Assembly: GCF_006912135.1 (NCBI RefSeq)
Contig: NZ_VIRS01000016.1
Coordinates: 62,001 to 126,000 of the forward strand
Source of the DNA: Cryptosporangium phraense
GTDB lineage: Bacteria > Actinomycetota > Actinomycetes > Mycobacteriales > Cryptosporangiaceae
DNA length: 64,000 nucleotides
Direction: 5' to 3'
The position numbers and the translations under genes are program-made. Each line of letters starts with the position of its first letter. Position 1 is the first letter of the stretch. Below are positions 16,557-25,977 of the stretch, piece by piece. The notes below the pieces were generated by a model. It did not search any database. It worked only from the letters and a program-made list of their open reading frames with translations, and was not told where the DNA came from.

Positions 16557-16958
16557 CAGATTCCTCGCCCGAGTCGATCAGTCCGTCGTCGTGTCAGCGC
16601 TCGAACGCAGCCCGGAACGGGCCGGTTGTATACACGGCGCCCGGAGGTCGTTCCAGCTACCACGTGACAGCGAGCACCGCATGGCCCTCTCGATGCGGTG
16701 TTCGCCCGCACGCAGAGGCAGTGCATCTGCGTGCGGGCCAGCGGGGACCAGGTCGCATCTGTACCGTTCGGCTTCGACCGTGATGGGTTGGTCACGGAGG
16801 CCACTCGCACGGTTCGACGACTATGCTCGCGATGTGCCAATGGGAACAGACCAGCACCTGTATCTCGGACTGCAGCGCCGGGCTGGCCCTACCCGGCGAG
16901 GGTTACCGTAAGCAGGTCCGATCTATTGAACGCGTCCGACGCACTGGGAGGTCGGGAC
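16557..16958. other. intergenic region with hairpin
   Basis: No gene is recognised in these 402 bases between the exonuclease pseudogene and the XRE regulator. The only clear structure is the inverted repeat at 16704-16738. Confidence 0.5.
16704..16738. terminator. 13-bp-arm inverted repeat
   Basis: GCCCGCACGCAGA and its exact reverse complement are separated by nine bases, giving a stable hairpin. It lies between two divergently oriented frames, so it may be a leftover terminator of a lost gene or a regulatory structure for the regulator downstream. Confidence 0.45.
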
Positions 16959-18179
16959 ATGGACTCTGACCGGCAGCCCCCACAGCTACCCGAACTGCCA
17001 CCTGACGCCAGTATTCCCGAGCGAGTCCGCTGGGCCCGTCAGTACGCCGGACTGACGCAGCAAGAACTCGCAGGGCGCCTGAATTACTCGCCTTCCTGGG
17101 TCCGCCACCTAGAAGCCGGACGCGGACGCGACCCCCAGCCAGCCGTACTTCAGCGCATCGCCGAAGTCTGCAAAGTCGACCCCGGGCGTCTACTCGGACG
17201 TCGCACTACCGTGAGCACGGCACCCGACCCGAGCCACGAGCACCCATTGATCGCCCCGATACGACGCGCGATGGTCGGTCGCCCGACCGGCGACGCCTGG
17301 GAGGTCGAGCGACTCGACCGTGTAGTGGGCGACCTGTTCAACACCTGGCAATCTCGCAGCGCGACGCGCATGGTCGATGTCGCCCGCGAGCTTCCCACGG
17401 TCGTGACTCAGCTCCGACTACATGACGGGAACCAGGAAGCAGCTGGCCCAGTTACGGCCGGATGGCACCTGGTGCGAGCCGCCGGCAAGAAACTCCACGG
17501 CCTGGACCTAACCCACGTCGCAGCCGACCGGGCGGCGCGCGTCTCGCTCAACTCCGGCGACCTCGGGCTGGAAATGCTCGCAAGCTGGAACGCCGGCCAG
17601 GCGACCTCGCACGCCGGATGGACGGAAGAGGCCCTATTCATCGTCTCCGAGGCGATCGAGGCAGGGCGTCCGTACATCGCCGACGGCCCAACATCACTCC
17701 GCGCGATCTGGGGAAACCTCCACCTCAGCGCGGCAGTCCTTCGCGGCCGAATGGACGACTTTGACCGCGCAGACGAACTCCTGACCGAAGCAGACCGGAT
17801 CGCAGCCACGACCGGCGAACACAACGCCTACCGAGCTGCATTCGGTCCGAGCAATGTCGGCATCCACGCGCTCACGATGTGGATGGAAGCAGGCCGATAC
17901 GACCGGGCGCGAAAGATCGCCGATCAAGTCGATGCCACCCGTAACCCCAGCATCGAGCGACAATTCGCATACGCCCTGCACTCGGCAGCGATTTATGTCG
18001 GTCTCAAGCAGGACGTGGCGGCGCTCGCGATGCTCCAGCGCGCCTGGGCAGCCACCCCGGAAGAGACCACCCTGAACCCGCTCGCGCGTCAACTGGTTGG
18101 CGGACTGCTGCGACGAGAAACACCTGCGGTGAAAGAAGATCTTCGTCCGCTCGCCCTCGGGATGCGCCTCATCGCGTGA
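16959..18179 (+). CDS. XRE-family regulator with TPR-like C-terminal region
   Basis: This 406-residue protein has a helix-turn-helix of the Cro/C1 type at about residues 22-75 (RVRWARQYAGLTQQELAGRL, then SPSWVRHLEAGRG). A long region rich in paired helices follows (for example EEALFIVSEAIEAG, RADELLTEADRIAA and RARKIADQVDAT), consistent with TPR repeats. Such proteins regulate development or secondary metabolism in actinomycetes. GGGAGG precedes the ATG at 16959; the longer frame from 16698 adds unlike sequence. A terminator follows at 18190. Confidence 0.85.
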   Translation: MDSDRQPPQLPELPPDASIPERVRWARQYAGLTQQELAGRLNYSPSWVRHLEAGRGRDPQPAVLQRIAEVCKVDPGRLLGRRTTVSTAPDPSHEHPLIAPIRRAMVGRPTGDAWEVERLDRVVGDLFNTWQSRSATRMVDVARELPTVVTQLRLHDGNQEAAGPVTAGWHLVRAAGKKLHGLDLTHVAADRAARVSLNSGDLGLEMLASWNAGQATSHAGWTEEALFIVSEAIEAGRPYIADGPTSLRAIWGNLHLSAAVLRGRMDDFDRADELLTEADRIAATTGEHNAYRAAFGPSNVGIHALTMWMEAGRYDRARKIADQVDATRNPSIERQFAYALHSAAIYVGLKQDVAALAMLQRAWAATPEETTLNPLARQLVGGLLRRETPAVKEDLRPLALGMRLIA

Positions 18180-18189
18180 ACCGCGCGAC

Positions 18190-18218
18190 CGTCAGCGGTA
18201 CCGCCACTGACGCTTTTT
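18190..18218 (+). terminator. rho-independent terminator after the XRE gene
   Basis: An imperfect stem (CGTCAG paired with CTGACG, then GGT paired with GCC across one mismatch) is followed directly by CTTTTT. It lies 11 bases after the regulator stop. The T-run is rare in this GC-rich window, which strengthens the call. Confidence 0.65.
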
Positions 18219-18283
18219 GACGCTGACCATGACCGAGTACGCGCCTACTGTCACGACAACGTCACAGAGCGCGGGAGGTCGGC

Positions 18284-19042
18284 ATGGATCGCGAACAGGT
18301 TCAGCGCTCCACACTCGCGACACCGGTCCCTCATCGACGGCGCTCCCCCATCGCCCCCGGCGAGGGTAGCTCCTGCTTCCCCCGCCGAGGCGCGGCGACC
18401 GAGAGGGCGGGTCAACCCGGCCCCGCTGTTCCGCATCCCAGCCCGGATGCGGACAGTAGCGACTCGCCCTCTCGGTCTCTCCAGCAACTGGCACCAGACG
18501 GTTTGCCCGTCCCCGACCTAGACGGCGATGGCCCCTGGTCGAAAGACGAAGTAGCGGTGGCCTGGTCATACGCCATGACCCACCGGCTACGCCCCCAGGC
18601 CGGCGAGTGCATCTCGACCAACCACCAGAACACCACACCAGAGGGCCGCCAGTGGGTCTGCGCTGAGTACCGCTGGGCACTCCGCGTCATGTCGTCGGAA
18701 GGTGCGGTCATAGTCGCCGACGACCAGGACATGACCTCGGCCTCAGACTCGGTCCCGACGCTTCCGGAATTCGGAAAGGTTGACCCAAGTAATATCCGTC
18801 GGGCCATGGCACCCCGCTTGAAATGGCCCCAAGGCGTGGTCGAAGAGTGCGAACGCGTCGAGCGCCTTAGGCCGGACTGGTCGGTTTTCTACATCACGAC
18901 GAATTTCGGCCTGGCCGGTGCGCCGGTCGGCTACCGGGCGACGCTGAACGGAACCAGCCACCGATCCGACGCCCGCTTCGTAAGTGCCGAGACGCCGGAC
19001 GAACTGCTCGCGGCCATAGACGCCGTAGAGCGCGAGTGCTGA
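18284..19042 (+). CDS. hypothetical protein
   Basis: This 252-residue protein is not recognised. The first 80 residues are Pro/Ser/Arg-rich and probably disordered. The rest contains Trp-rich patches (PWSKDEVAVAWSYAM, RQWVCAEYRWALRVM) and a C-terminal globular-looking segment (WSVFYITTNFGLAG to TPDELLAAIDAVE). No membrane segment or signal is seen. The leader GGGAGGTCGGC before the ATG is nearly identical to that of the XRE gene upstream, hinting at a linked origin. Confidence 0.62.
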   Translation: MDREQVQRSTLATPVPHRRRSPIAPGEGSSCFPRRGAATERAGQPGPAVPHPSPDADSSDSPSRSLQQLAPDGLPVPDLDGDGPWSKDEVAVAWSYAMTHRLRPQAGECISTNHQNTTPEGRQWVCAEYRWALRVMSSEGAVIVADDQDMTSASDSVPTLPEFGKVDPSNIRRAMAPRLKWPQGVVEECERVERLRPDWSVFYITTNFGLAGAPVGYRATLNGTSHRSDARFVSAETPDELLAAIDAVEREC

Positions 19043-19300
19043 CCGCGCTCGAGATGCCTGAACAAAGAGTTCTGCGCTGGTAATTCGCAGCGACCTGCCA
19101 CCGTGCGACGGGGACGCGATCCATATCGCCTACCGCGCCTTCTGTGAACGAAGTCAGGCCTCGAATCGCCTTTCAGACCAGGAGAGAAACCACCCCCGTT
19201 GGGCGCCCAAGCATCACTCACTGGGGCGCAAAGAGCAGAAAGGCGCCCCGCCATGCAGCACGGCGCGCCCTAGCCACCCGACTCCGACGAGAAGGACTCC

Positions 19301-20538
19301 ATGAGCACCCCAGCCCCGACTACCGTGCCCGCGTCCCCGGACGAGCTGCGCGCCCGCCTCGTCGATTCGCTCCTCAGCAAAGACGACGGATGGGCGGGGC
19401 TGACCGCCGCCGCCCGGGTCGAACAGGCGCTGCGCGAGGTTCTCCGTCACGCCTTCGTGCTGGAGGCGTCGCTCGAGGAGGCGTACGCCGACGACACGGT
19501 GATCACCAAGCGCGCGGCCGACGGGACGCCGCTCTCGTGTGCGTCGGCGCCGTACATCGTGACATCGTGGCGATGATGCTCGTCGGGCTGGAGGTCCGCC
19601 GCGGTGACAACGTCCTGGAGGCCGGCTCTGGCACCGGGTACAACGCGGCGCTGCTCGCGCACCTGACCGGCCCGACCGGTGTGGTTACCACCGTCGACAT
19701 CGACGAGAAGATCACCGCCGGCGCCCGCGCGGGTCTCGCGCGCACCGGCTACGACCACGTACACGTGGTCGCCGGCGACGGGCTGCTCGGCTACCGCAAG
19801 GACGGCCCGTACGACCGGATGATCATCACCGCCGGCGCCACCGACATCGCACCGGCCTGGTGGCGGCAACTCGCCCAAGACGCGCGGATGGTGGTGCCGC
19901 TGCGCTGGCGCGGTCTGACCCGCGCGGTCGCGTTCACCTTCACCGGCGGTGTGTTGCGCTCGGACCGGGTGAAGATGTGCGGGTTCGTGCCGCTCATCGG
20001 CCAGGACGACGCGCGGGAGGGCGCAATCGACGCCGACGGGCACGTCCGCCTGGAATGGGACGCCGACCAGCCGATCGAGCCCCACCGGCTCCGCGAATCC
20101 CTCGCCTGCGAGCCGGTGCACCACTGGACCGGCGTCACCGTGCGCCGCGACAACGAGTCGTTCGACGGGGTGTGGCTGCGCCTGACCGCGACCGAGCCCG
20201 GCACCTGCCGCATCACCGCCGACTCCACCGCGATCGAGACCGGCCTCTGCGACCCCGGAGTGCGGTCGGGCCCGGCGATCGTCGAGGGCGCCTCGTTCGC
20301 GTACTTCACCTACCGCCTCACCGATCAGCGCGCCGAGCTGGGCGCTGTCGGCCACGGCCCGCACGGCCCGGATTTCGCCGAGCGGTTGGCGGCGCAGATC
20401 CACGCGTGGGACCAGGACCGCACGCTAGTCCCGACGATCACCGCCTACCCGGCCGGCACTCTCGACCACCAGCTCGCGGACGGGACGGTGCTCAACAAGC
20501 CAGCCACCCGGCTGGTGATCACCTACCCGATGGCCTGA
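19301..20538 (+). pseudogene. FxLD-system protein methyltransferase, disrupted by an 8-bp duplication
   Basis: The frame from 19301 encodes the start of a PIMT-like methyltransferase of the FxLD (lanthipeptide-associated) type: VEQALREVLRHAFVLEASLEEAYADD, then SAPYIV. It stops at 19576. The rest continues in another frame from AMMLVGLEVRRGDNVLEAGSG through a complete methyltransferase and a C-terminal domain to 20538. At 19554-19569 ACATCGTG occurs twice in tandem. Removing one copy restores a single frame of 409 codons. GAGAAGGA precedes the ATG. Members methylate peptide Asp residues in FxLD RiPP clusters; no precursor or lanthipeptide synthase is seen nearby. Confidence 0.8.
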
Positions 20539-20566
20539 CGCGGCTCGCTGCGGTGCGGAGTTCCGG

Positions 20567-21294
20567 ATGATTACTCAAGGAAGCACGGAGTCTGTGGTGG
20601 ATCGGGCCGAGCCAGCGCCGTGGAGGCCAGCAGCACCGATGCCGGCGCAGTCGAACGATCAGCTGTATCTGGCCGACGACCTGTGGCTGATCGCCCACGA
20701 CCGGCCCGGCCACAAGTCCTGGTTATCCGAGCGGGCCCTGAGCGTCGGGCTGGCCGGCGCACTGCTGGCCGAACTCGTGCTGGCCGAACGCCTCACCGTG
20801 AAGGCCGGCCGGCTGAAGGTCACCAGCCGCACTCCGACACCGGACTCCCTGATGCACGACGTGATGGCCGCAGTGCTGTCTGAGCCGGACGGGCAGGACG
20901 TCCGGACCTGGCTGGAGGCTCTGGCCGGCCGCGGCTCGGAGGAAGTACCGCTGCGCACCGCGGTGCCCGCCCGCCTCGTCCGCGCCGGGGTGCTCCAGCG
21001 GGAAGAGCACCGGGGCTGCTGCGAACCACGGTGCACTATCTACCGGCGGACGGCCGGGCGGGCTGGCCGGGTGTCCGGTTACGCAGCCAGGCCCGCGACA
21101 AGACCCCTATCCCGCTGCCGGACCTCATGCTGATCGGGCTGATCGACGCGACCGAACTGACCCGCCGCGTGTTCAAGATTCGCCGCGTCGAGGACTACGT
21201 CTGGTGGTGCACCGGGATGTTGTCCCCGTCGCTGCAGACCATCGTCGACGAAGTCCGTGCCGCGACGGGTCGAGCCGCCGCCACCCCGCTGTAA
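20567..21294 (+). pseudogene. GPP34-family protein with a frameshift
   Basis: The N-terminal frame (LYLADDLWLIAHD, ALSVGLAGALLAELVLAERL) is typical of bacterial GPP34 (Golgi phosphoprotein 3-like) proteins. The C-terminal part (TPIPLPDLMLIGLIDATEL, then VFKIRRVEDYVWW) lies in another frame. Joining them requires one extra base near 21010, where a GGGG run would be GGGGG in an intact gene; 729 bases then give 242 codons. A homopolymer slip or a sequencing error would explain it. Bacterial GPP34 proteins may bind phosphoinositide-like lipids, but their role is not established. Confidence 0.72.
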
Positions 21295-21382
21295 TCCCAG
21301 GCTTCCTGCCGCTGCGGTTCCTACGGCGGCTTACCGAGGCCCGTTCTATTCCCCGTTAATCCACTATGGACGGAGACTATTC

Positions 21383-22894
21383 GTGTCGACCGCGTTGTCT
21401 CAGCGGCGCAGCCTGATGGCTGCCTCGATCGCTCGTAACCGGTTAAGCGCTCCGCGCGTGACCTCCTTCGCCCTCTCGGCGGTCGCGCCGCTGACGGTGT
21501 CGGCCGGCGTGGTGCCCACCGCGATCGCGACCACCGGGCTGGTCGGTCTGGCGGTGATGTTCCCCGCGGTGGCTGCCGTGCTGGCGGTCTTCGCCGTCGG
21601 CTACGTCGCGATGGTGCAGCGCATTCCGAACGGTGGCGCGTTCTACGCCCTGATCACCCACGGGCTGGGGCGCGAAGCCGGTGTCGCCGCAGCGTTCACC
21701 GCCTGGTTCGGCTACAGCTGCTTCGCGATCCCCCTACTCGGCGCGATCGGCGCCGGCACCGGGCGCCTGACCCAGCAGTGGGCCGGTATCTCCGCGCCGT
21801 GGTGGGTATGGGCGCTGGCCGCCGCGGCGCTCGCCGGGGTGCTCGGCCTGCTGCGACTCAAGAGCGTCACCACAGTCCTCGGGGTGCTGCTGATCGCCGA
21901 ATGCCTCGTCACCCTGATCTACGCCGTGGTGTTCCTCGTCCACCCGGCCGAGGGACAAGGCAGCGCGGCGCTGGCCACGCTGTCGCCGGCCAAGCTGATC
22001 GCCCCCGGCATGGGTGCCGCGATCGCGATCGCCGTCCTGAGTTACGTCGGGTTCGAGAACCCCGCCGCTTACTCCGAGAACGTCAGAGACCCGCGTTCGG
22101 TCTGGCGCGCGATCGTGGTCTCTCTGTTCACCGCGGCAGGCATCTACCTGCTCGTCGCCTTCGCCCTCGTCGTCACCGTCGGCCCCGACAAGATCGTCGC
22201 GGTCAGCGCCGAGAGCGGCGTCGACACCGTGTTCAGCCTCGCCGCGCTGCACGTGCCGACATTCTTGGTCGACGCCGGGCTTCTGCTGCTGATCACCTCG
22301 ATGTTCGCCGCACACGTGTCCTTCCGGTCGATCTGCGACCGGTACCAGTTCAGCATGGCTCGCGAGGGCGTCATGCCGGCCGCGTTCGCCCGCGTCAGCA
22401 CCCGCACCGGCGCCCCGGTCACCGCGTCCCTCACGACGACCGCGCTCGGCGTCGCGGTGATCGCCCTCTGCGCACTCACCCGCGCCGACCCCGAGCTGAC
22501 GCTCTTCTACCGCGGGGTCGGACTCGGCGGCTTCGTCATCCTGACCCTGTTGCTGGGCACCTCGATCGCGATTCCCGCCTATTTCTCCCGGCACCCCGAC
22601 CAGGCCGCGCAGGTCACCCGCTGGCAGGCAACGACCGCTCCCTGCCTGGCCCTCTTCGGCCTCGGCTACATGACCGTCGAAGTGCTCGGCAACTTCGACG
22701 TCGTGGTCGTCGTCCCCGGCGACTCGCCGCTGCGCTGGATCCTCCCGGCCACCGTCCTGATCCCCATAGTCCTCGGCGCCCTCTGGGCCCGGATCCTGCG
22801 CGCCCGCCGCCCGGCCGTCTACCAGGCCATCGGCCTCGGCGCCGACGCCGTCACCGCCCGCACCCCCACCGACCCCACAAAGGAGACAGTGTGA
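21383..22894 (+). CDS. APC-family amino acid permease
   Basis: This 503-residue protein has about twelve hydrophobic segments. The N-terminal SAVAPLTVSAGVVPTAI and IPNGGAFYALITHGLGREAG match the substrate-binding first helices of amino acid-polyamine-organocation transporters. GTG 21383 has GGAG upstream. It overlaps the downstream GNAT gene by four bases. The amino acid carried cannot be inferred. It stands after the broken FxLD/GPP34 genes but with its own ribosome binding site. Confidence 0.87.
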   Translation: MSTALSQRRSLMAASIARNRLSAPRVTSFALSAVAPLTVSAGVVPTAIATTGLVGLAVMFPAVAAVLAVFAVGYVAMVQRIPNGGAFYALITHGLGREAGVAAAFTAWFGYSCFAIPLLGAIGAGTGRLTQQWAGISAPWWVWALAAAALAGVLGLLRLKSVTTVLGVLLIAECLVTLIYAVVFLVHPAEGQGSAALATLSPAKLIAPGMGAAIAIAVLSYVGFENPAAYSENVRDPRSVWRAIVVSLFTAAGIYLLVAFALVVTVGPDKIVAVSAESGVDTVFSLAALHVPTFLVDAGLLLLITSMFAAHVSFRSICDRYQFSMAREGVMPAAFARVSTRTGAPVTASLTTTALGVAVIALCALTRADPELTLFYRGVGLGGFVILTLLLGTSIAIPAYFSRHPDQAAQVTRWQATTAPCLALFGLGYMTVEVLGNFDVVVVVPGDSPLRWILPATVLIPIVLGALWARILRARRPAVYQAIGLGADAVTARTPTDPTKETV

Positions 22895-23664
22895 TCGCCT
22901 CGAGCACCACCTCGACCCGAGACAACAACGGCACCCCCGTCGACGGCACCCCTGTCGATGGCGCTCCCAGTAACGGCAGTCCGAGTAACGGCAGCCCGGA
23001 CAGCGCCAGTCCCGCCGATGCTCCCACGATCTACCGCGCCGGCCCGGCACACTACGGTGACCTCCGCCAGCTCGGTGCCTTGATCTCTGACGCGTTCCTC
23101 GGCCTGTCCGCGGTTCGCTGGCTCACCAAAGACGACCGGCCCAACGCACCGCACGTGTTCGCCCGCTGGTCTGAGCTTCACATCGCCGACGCCCTCCAGC
23201 GCGGACACGTCGACCTCCTCACCAGCAACGACAGCGAGGACGATCCGGAGCCCCTGGCCGCAGCGGTCTGGTTCACCAATCCGCACGCCGAGCCGCCACG
23301 CGACTACGACCAGCAGCTCTTGCGTGCCGTCGGCCGCCGCAGCATCGACCGGTTCCGCACCCTGGACACCGTCATGGCCGACGCACACCCCGGCGGCCAG
23401 CACCACCACCATCTGCTGCTGATCGCGGTGCGCCCCGGCCTCCAAGGCGGCGGCTACGGCTCCGCGCTGCTCGCCCACCACCACCGACTCCTCGATGACG
23501 CCGGCACCCCGGCCTACCTGGAGGCCGCCTCCGCCGACAGCGCACGCCTCTACCTGCGCCACGGCTACACCCACATCGGCGAGCCACTCACTTTGCCCGG
23601 CAACGACAGCCCGGGCCTGTGGCCGATGTGGCGCGAACCGAAAACGCTGCCGACCGCGTCCTGA
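22891..23664 (+). CDS. GNAT-family N-acetyltransferase
   Basis: This 257-residue protein has a 47-residue low-complexity leader with repeated DGTPVDG and SNGSP units. The acetyltransferase domain follows, with the acetyl-CoA loop VRPGLQGGGYGSALLAHHHRLL (R/Q-x-x-G-x-G/A) near residues 180-200 and the C-terminal LYLRHGYTHIGE. The GTG at 22891 overlaps the permease stop and has AAAGGAG upstream. Pairing with a permease suggests modification of an imported amine, which is inference. Confidence 0.85.
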   Translation: MIASSTTSTRDNNGTPVDGTPVDGAPSNGSPSNGSPDSASPADAPTIYRAGPAHYGDLRQLGALISDAFLGLSAVRWLTKDDRPNAPHVFARWSELHIADALQRGHVDLLTSNDSEDDPEPLAAAVWFTNPHAEPPRDYDQQLLRAVGRRSIDRFRTLDTVMADAHPGGQHHHHLLLIAVRPGLQGGGYGSALLAHHHRLLDDAGTPAYLEAASADSARLYLRHGYTHIGEPLTLPGNDSPGLWPMWREPKTLPTAS

Positions 23665-23763
23665 CGCCTGCACTCGCTGAGCCCGCCCGGTGGTCGCCTG
23701 GGGCGATGGCTACACGGGCCTCATGAGAAGGCGACCAGGCGACCGGAAGTCTCGGCCTTGCCC

Positions 23764-23798
23764 GGCGCGCCGGTGCGGGATCCCCGCACCGGCGCGCC
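23764..23798. terminator. strong hairpin between GNAT and GGDEF genes
   Basis: A 16-bp arm (GGCGCGCCGGTGCGGG) pairs perfectly with its reverse complement across a three-base loop. It lies 100 bases after the GNAT gene and 48 bases before the GGDEF start, so it probably ends the permease/GNAT transcript. No T-run follows, as is usual in high-GC actinomycetes. Confidence 0.7.
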
Positions 23799-23845
23799 CA
23801 GACCCCCGCTTCGTTTCGTCCGTCCCTCGACTCCAGGACCCCTCC

Positions 23846-24580
23846 GTGACCACACTCGGCCCAGCGGCCGATCCGCTGCTGACAGCGGCGCTCGCCGCCA
23901 CCCTCCTCCTTCTTCTTCTCGCGCTTGTCGTGGCCTACCGCCGCGGCCACCGCAACGCCGCGGCGCAACTGCAACACGAGCTCGACGCGTTGCGCCGACA
24001 GACACTGACCGACCCGCTCACCGGAATCCCCAACCGCAGGGCCGGCGAGCGGCTCCTGAACCAAGCGGCCGAAACCGGTGCTGACCTCTGGGTGGCAATC
24101 GTCGACCTCGACGACTTCAAACCCGTCAACGACATCCACGGGCACGCCGCCGGCGACCACCTTCTGCAGACAGTGGCCACCATCCTGTTCACCGTCGCCG
24201 CAGACATCACCGCTGAGGTGACCACCGACGCACCCCCCGCCAGCCAGGCCGGCCAGGCCGCCCGCGTCGGAGGCGACGAATTCGCGCTCTACGTCCCGGC
24301 GACCGCCGACCCCGACCTCGTCGCCGATCGCATCGACGCCGCCATCACCGCACAGACGCACCGGCAGCGCGGCCTGCCGCCGGTGCGGCTCAGTATTGGC
24401 TGGGCCAGCACCCGGCGGGTGCCGATTGACCAGGTGGTTCGGGCCGCCGACGCCGCCCTGGCATGCGCCAAGCACGCGCCCCGGCGAGGGTCAGCCGTAC
24501 GCAGCGCCCGTCATCACAGTGCCCGGCAGGAATCGCCTAACACTGTCTCTGTTGTCACCGCCTCGGAGGCCCACCGATGA
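23846..24580 (+). CDS. membrane-anchored GGDEF-domain diguanylate cyclase
   Basis: This 244-residue protein has one membrane segment at about residues 10-30, a short coiled stretch (AAAQLQHELDALRRQ), then a complete GGDEF domain. DPLTGIPNRRAGERLL opens it, DLDDFKPVNDIHGHAAGDHLL binds metal and substrate, and VGGDEFALY (near residue 145) holds an intact active site. It should make cyclic di-GMP from GTP at the inner membrane. The GTG at 23846 is chosen over 23690 because the membrane helix then sits at the N-terminus. It overlaps the next gene by four bases. Confidence 0.85.
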   Translation: MTTLGPAADPLLTAALAATLLLLLLALVVAYRRGHRNAAAQLQHELDALRRQTLTDPLTGIPNRRAGERLLNQAAETGADLWVAIVDLDDFKPVNDIHGHAAGDHLLQTVATILFTVAADITAEVTTDAPPASQAGQAARVGGDEFALYVPATADPDLVADRIDAAITAQTHRQRGLPPVRLSIGWASTRRVPIDQVVRAADAALACAKHAPRRGSAVRSARHHSARQESPNTVSVVTASEAHR

Positions 24581-24909
24581 CGCTGCTGCAACTAGCCGAC
24601 CTGACTGCTAGGGCCGTTGGACCGCTGTCGGCTCTCGTCTTGCTTGGCAAGCTCACCGACGCATCCTGGTCACGACGGGCCGTACTGGTCTGCGTTCTCT
24701 TCTGGGCTGTTACAACGCTCGCCTCGCTCGCCGTCGGAGACACCCAGTACCTCACCGAGAAGACGCTGGGCACCGGAATCTGGGCGCTCGCCTGGTGGAT
24801 GGGCGGCGGTGGCGACGAATTCCGCCGCGGATGCCGCCGCGCGCAGCAGATCATCCGTGACGCCAGCGGGAAGCTGACCGTGGTTGCGGCCCCGGCAGGT
24901 AGCGCGTGA
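24577..24909 (+). CDS. small membrane protein
   Basis: This 110-residue protein has hydrophobic segments at about residues 13-27, 33-52 and 66-76, then a basic soluble tail (FRRGCRRAQQIIRDASGKL). It is not recognised. It overlaps both neighbours by four bases (ATGA and GTGA), so it is translated in a chain with the GGDEF protein and the DUF574 methyltransferase. A role with the diguanylate cyclase is possible but unproven. Confidence 0.65.
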   Translation: MTLLQLADLTARAVGPLSALVLLGKLTDASWSRRAVLVCVLFWAVTTLASLAVGDTQYLTEKTLGTGIWALAWWMGGGGDEFRRGCRRAQQIIRDASGKLTVVAAPAGSA

Positions 24910-25763
24910 CCCCCCGCGTCAGCCGCGAAGACTACGCGGACATCGATAAGACGACCGCGCGCGGCGAAGAGATCGATACTTCCGTAGCGCACCCGGCTCG
25001 GCGGTACGACTACTGGCTGGGCGGCAAGGACAACTTCGCCGTCGACCGGGCGTCCGGCGAGGCCGTCGCCCGGGAATTCCCGACCATCAGTACGGCTGCT
25101 CGGGCGAACCGCGCGTTCCTCGGCCGCGCAGTCACCTACCTGGCATCGCAGGCCGGGGTCCGCCAGTTCCTCGATATCGGCACCGGCCTGCCGACCGCGA
25201 ACAACACCCACGAAGTCGCCCAAGCCGTTGCGCCTGACGCCCGGATTGCCTATGTCGACAACGACCCCATGGTTATGGTCCATGCCCGGGCCCTGCTGAC
25301 CAGCACCCCGCAAGGCCGCACCGGCTACTTCCAGGCTGACCTCCGCGATCCCGACGCCATCCTGAGCAACCCGGGCTTGCGCGAGGTTCTCGACCTCGAT
25401 CAGCCCGTCGCGCTGCTGCTCGTCGCGATCCTCCACTTCATCGCCGACAGCGACGACCCGATCGGGCTCGTCCGCCACTACCTCGACGCCCTCCCCGCCG
25501 GCAGCTACCTCGTCGTCTCCCACGCCACCGGTGATCACATGGACCCCGACCAAGCGGACAAAATCACCGATGCCCTAACCCGCGGCGGCGGATCCTTCCA
25601 GCTGCGCAGCCACGACGACGTCGCCCGCTTCTTCACCGGCTTGGAGCTCGTGCCCCCGGGCCTGGTCTCCGTCGTCGAATGGCATCCGGCTGCGGACGCG
25701 CCGGAGGGCCAGCTAACCGTCAAGGAGGTCTCCATGTGGGCCGGCATCGCACGCCATTCCTGA
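24906..25763 (+). CDS. DUF574-type SAM-dependent methyltransferase
   Basis: This 285-residue protein has the marks of the actinomycete DUF574 family: PARRYDYWLGGKDNFAVDR near residues 29-47, the SAM-binding FLDIGTGLPTANNTHEVAQ, YVDNDPMVM and a C-terminal VVEWHPA. The family is large in filamentous actinomycetes and mostly of unknown target. The GTG start overlaps the previous stop. It is likely co-transcribed with the GGDEF gene. Confidence 0.9.
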   Translation: MTPRVSREDYADIDKTTARGEEIDTSVAHPARRYDYWLGGKDNFAVDRASGEAVAREFPTISTAARANRAFLGRAVTYLASQAGVRQFLDIGTGLPTANNTHEVAQAVAPDARIAYVDNDPMVMVHARALLTSTPQGRTGYFQADLRDPDAILSNPGLREVLDLDQPVALLLVAILHFIADSDDPIGLVRHYLDALPAGSYLVVSHATGDHMDPDQADKITDALTRGGGSFQLRSHDDVARFFTGLELVPPGLVSVVEWHPAADAPEGQLTVKEVSMWAGIARHS

Positions 25764-25798
25764 ATGAGCCCCACCGGCGCGAATCGGGCCGCCTCGAC

Positions 25799-25816
25799 GG
25801 GCCCCCGCGCGGGCCC
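25799..25816. terminator. GC hairpin after the DUF574 gene
   Basis: GGGCCC is repeated around CCGCGC, forming a short GC stem 36 bases after the stop. It is a weak terminator candidate with no T-run. Confidence 0.35.
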
Positions 25817-25977
25817 ATGGAACCCAGCTCCGTAGTGAGGCGAACCCGGTCGCCGGAGCTGCCAACGCAGTCGCCGGTCGAGTCTCTGTAAGCAGCGCGC
25901 GAGCGGTCCGGCGTCTCCCTGCCCATCGCCGCAGTTCTTCCGACAACTGACTGCATCTACTTCTCGAGGAACACGAC

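Noticed and set aside
19043-19300. FxLD precursor peptide before the methyltransferase
   Set aside because: No frame with an FxLD leader or a Cys/Ser/Thr-rich core was seen.
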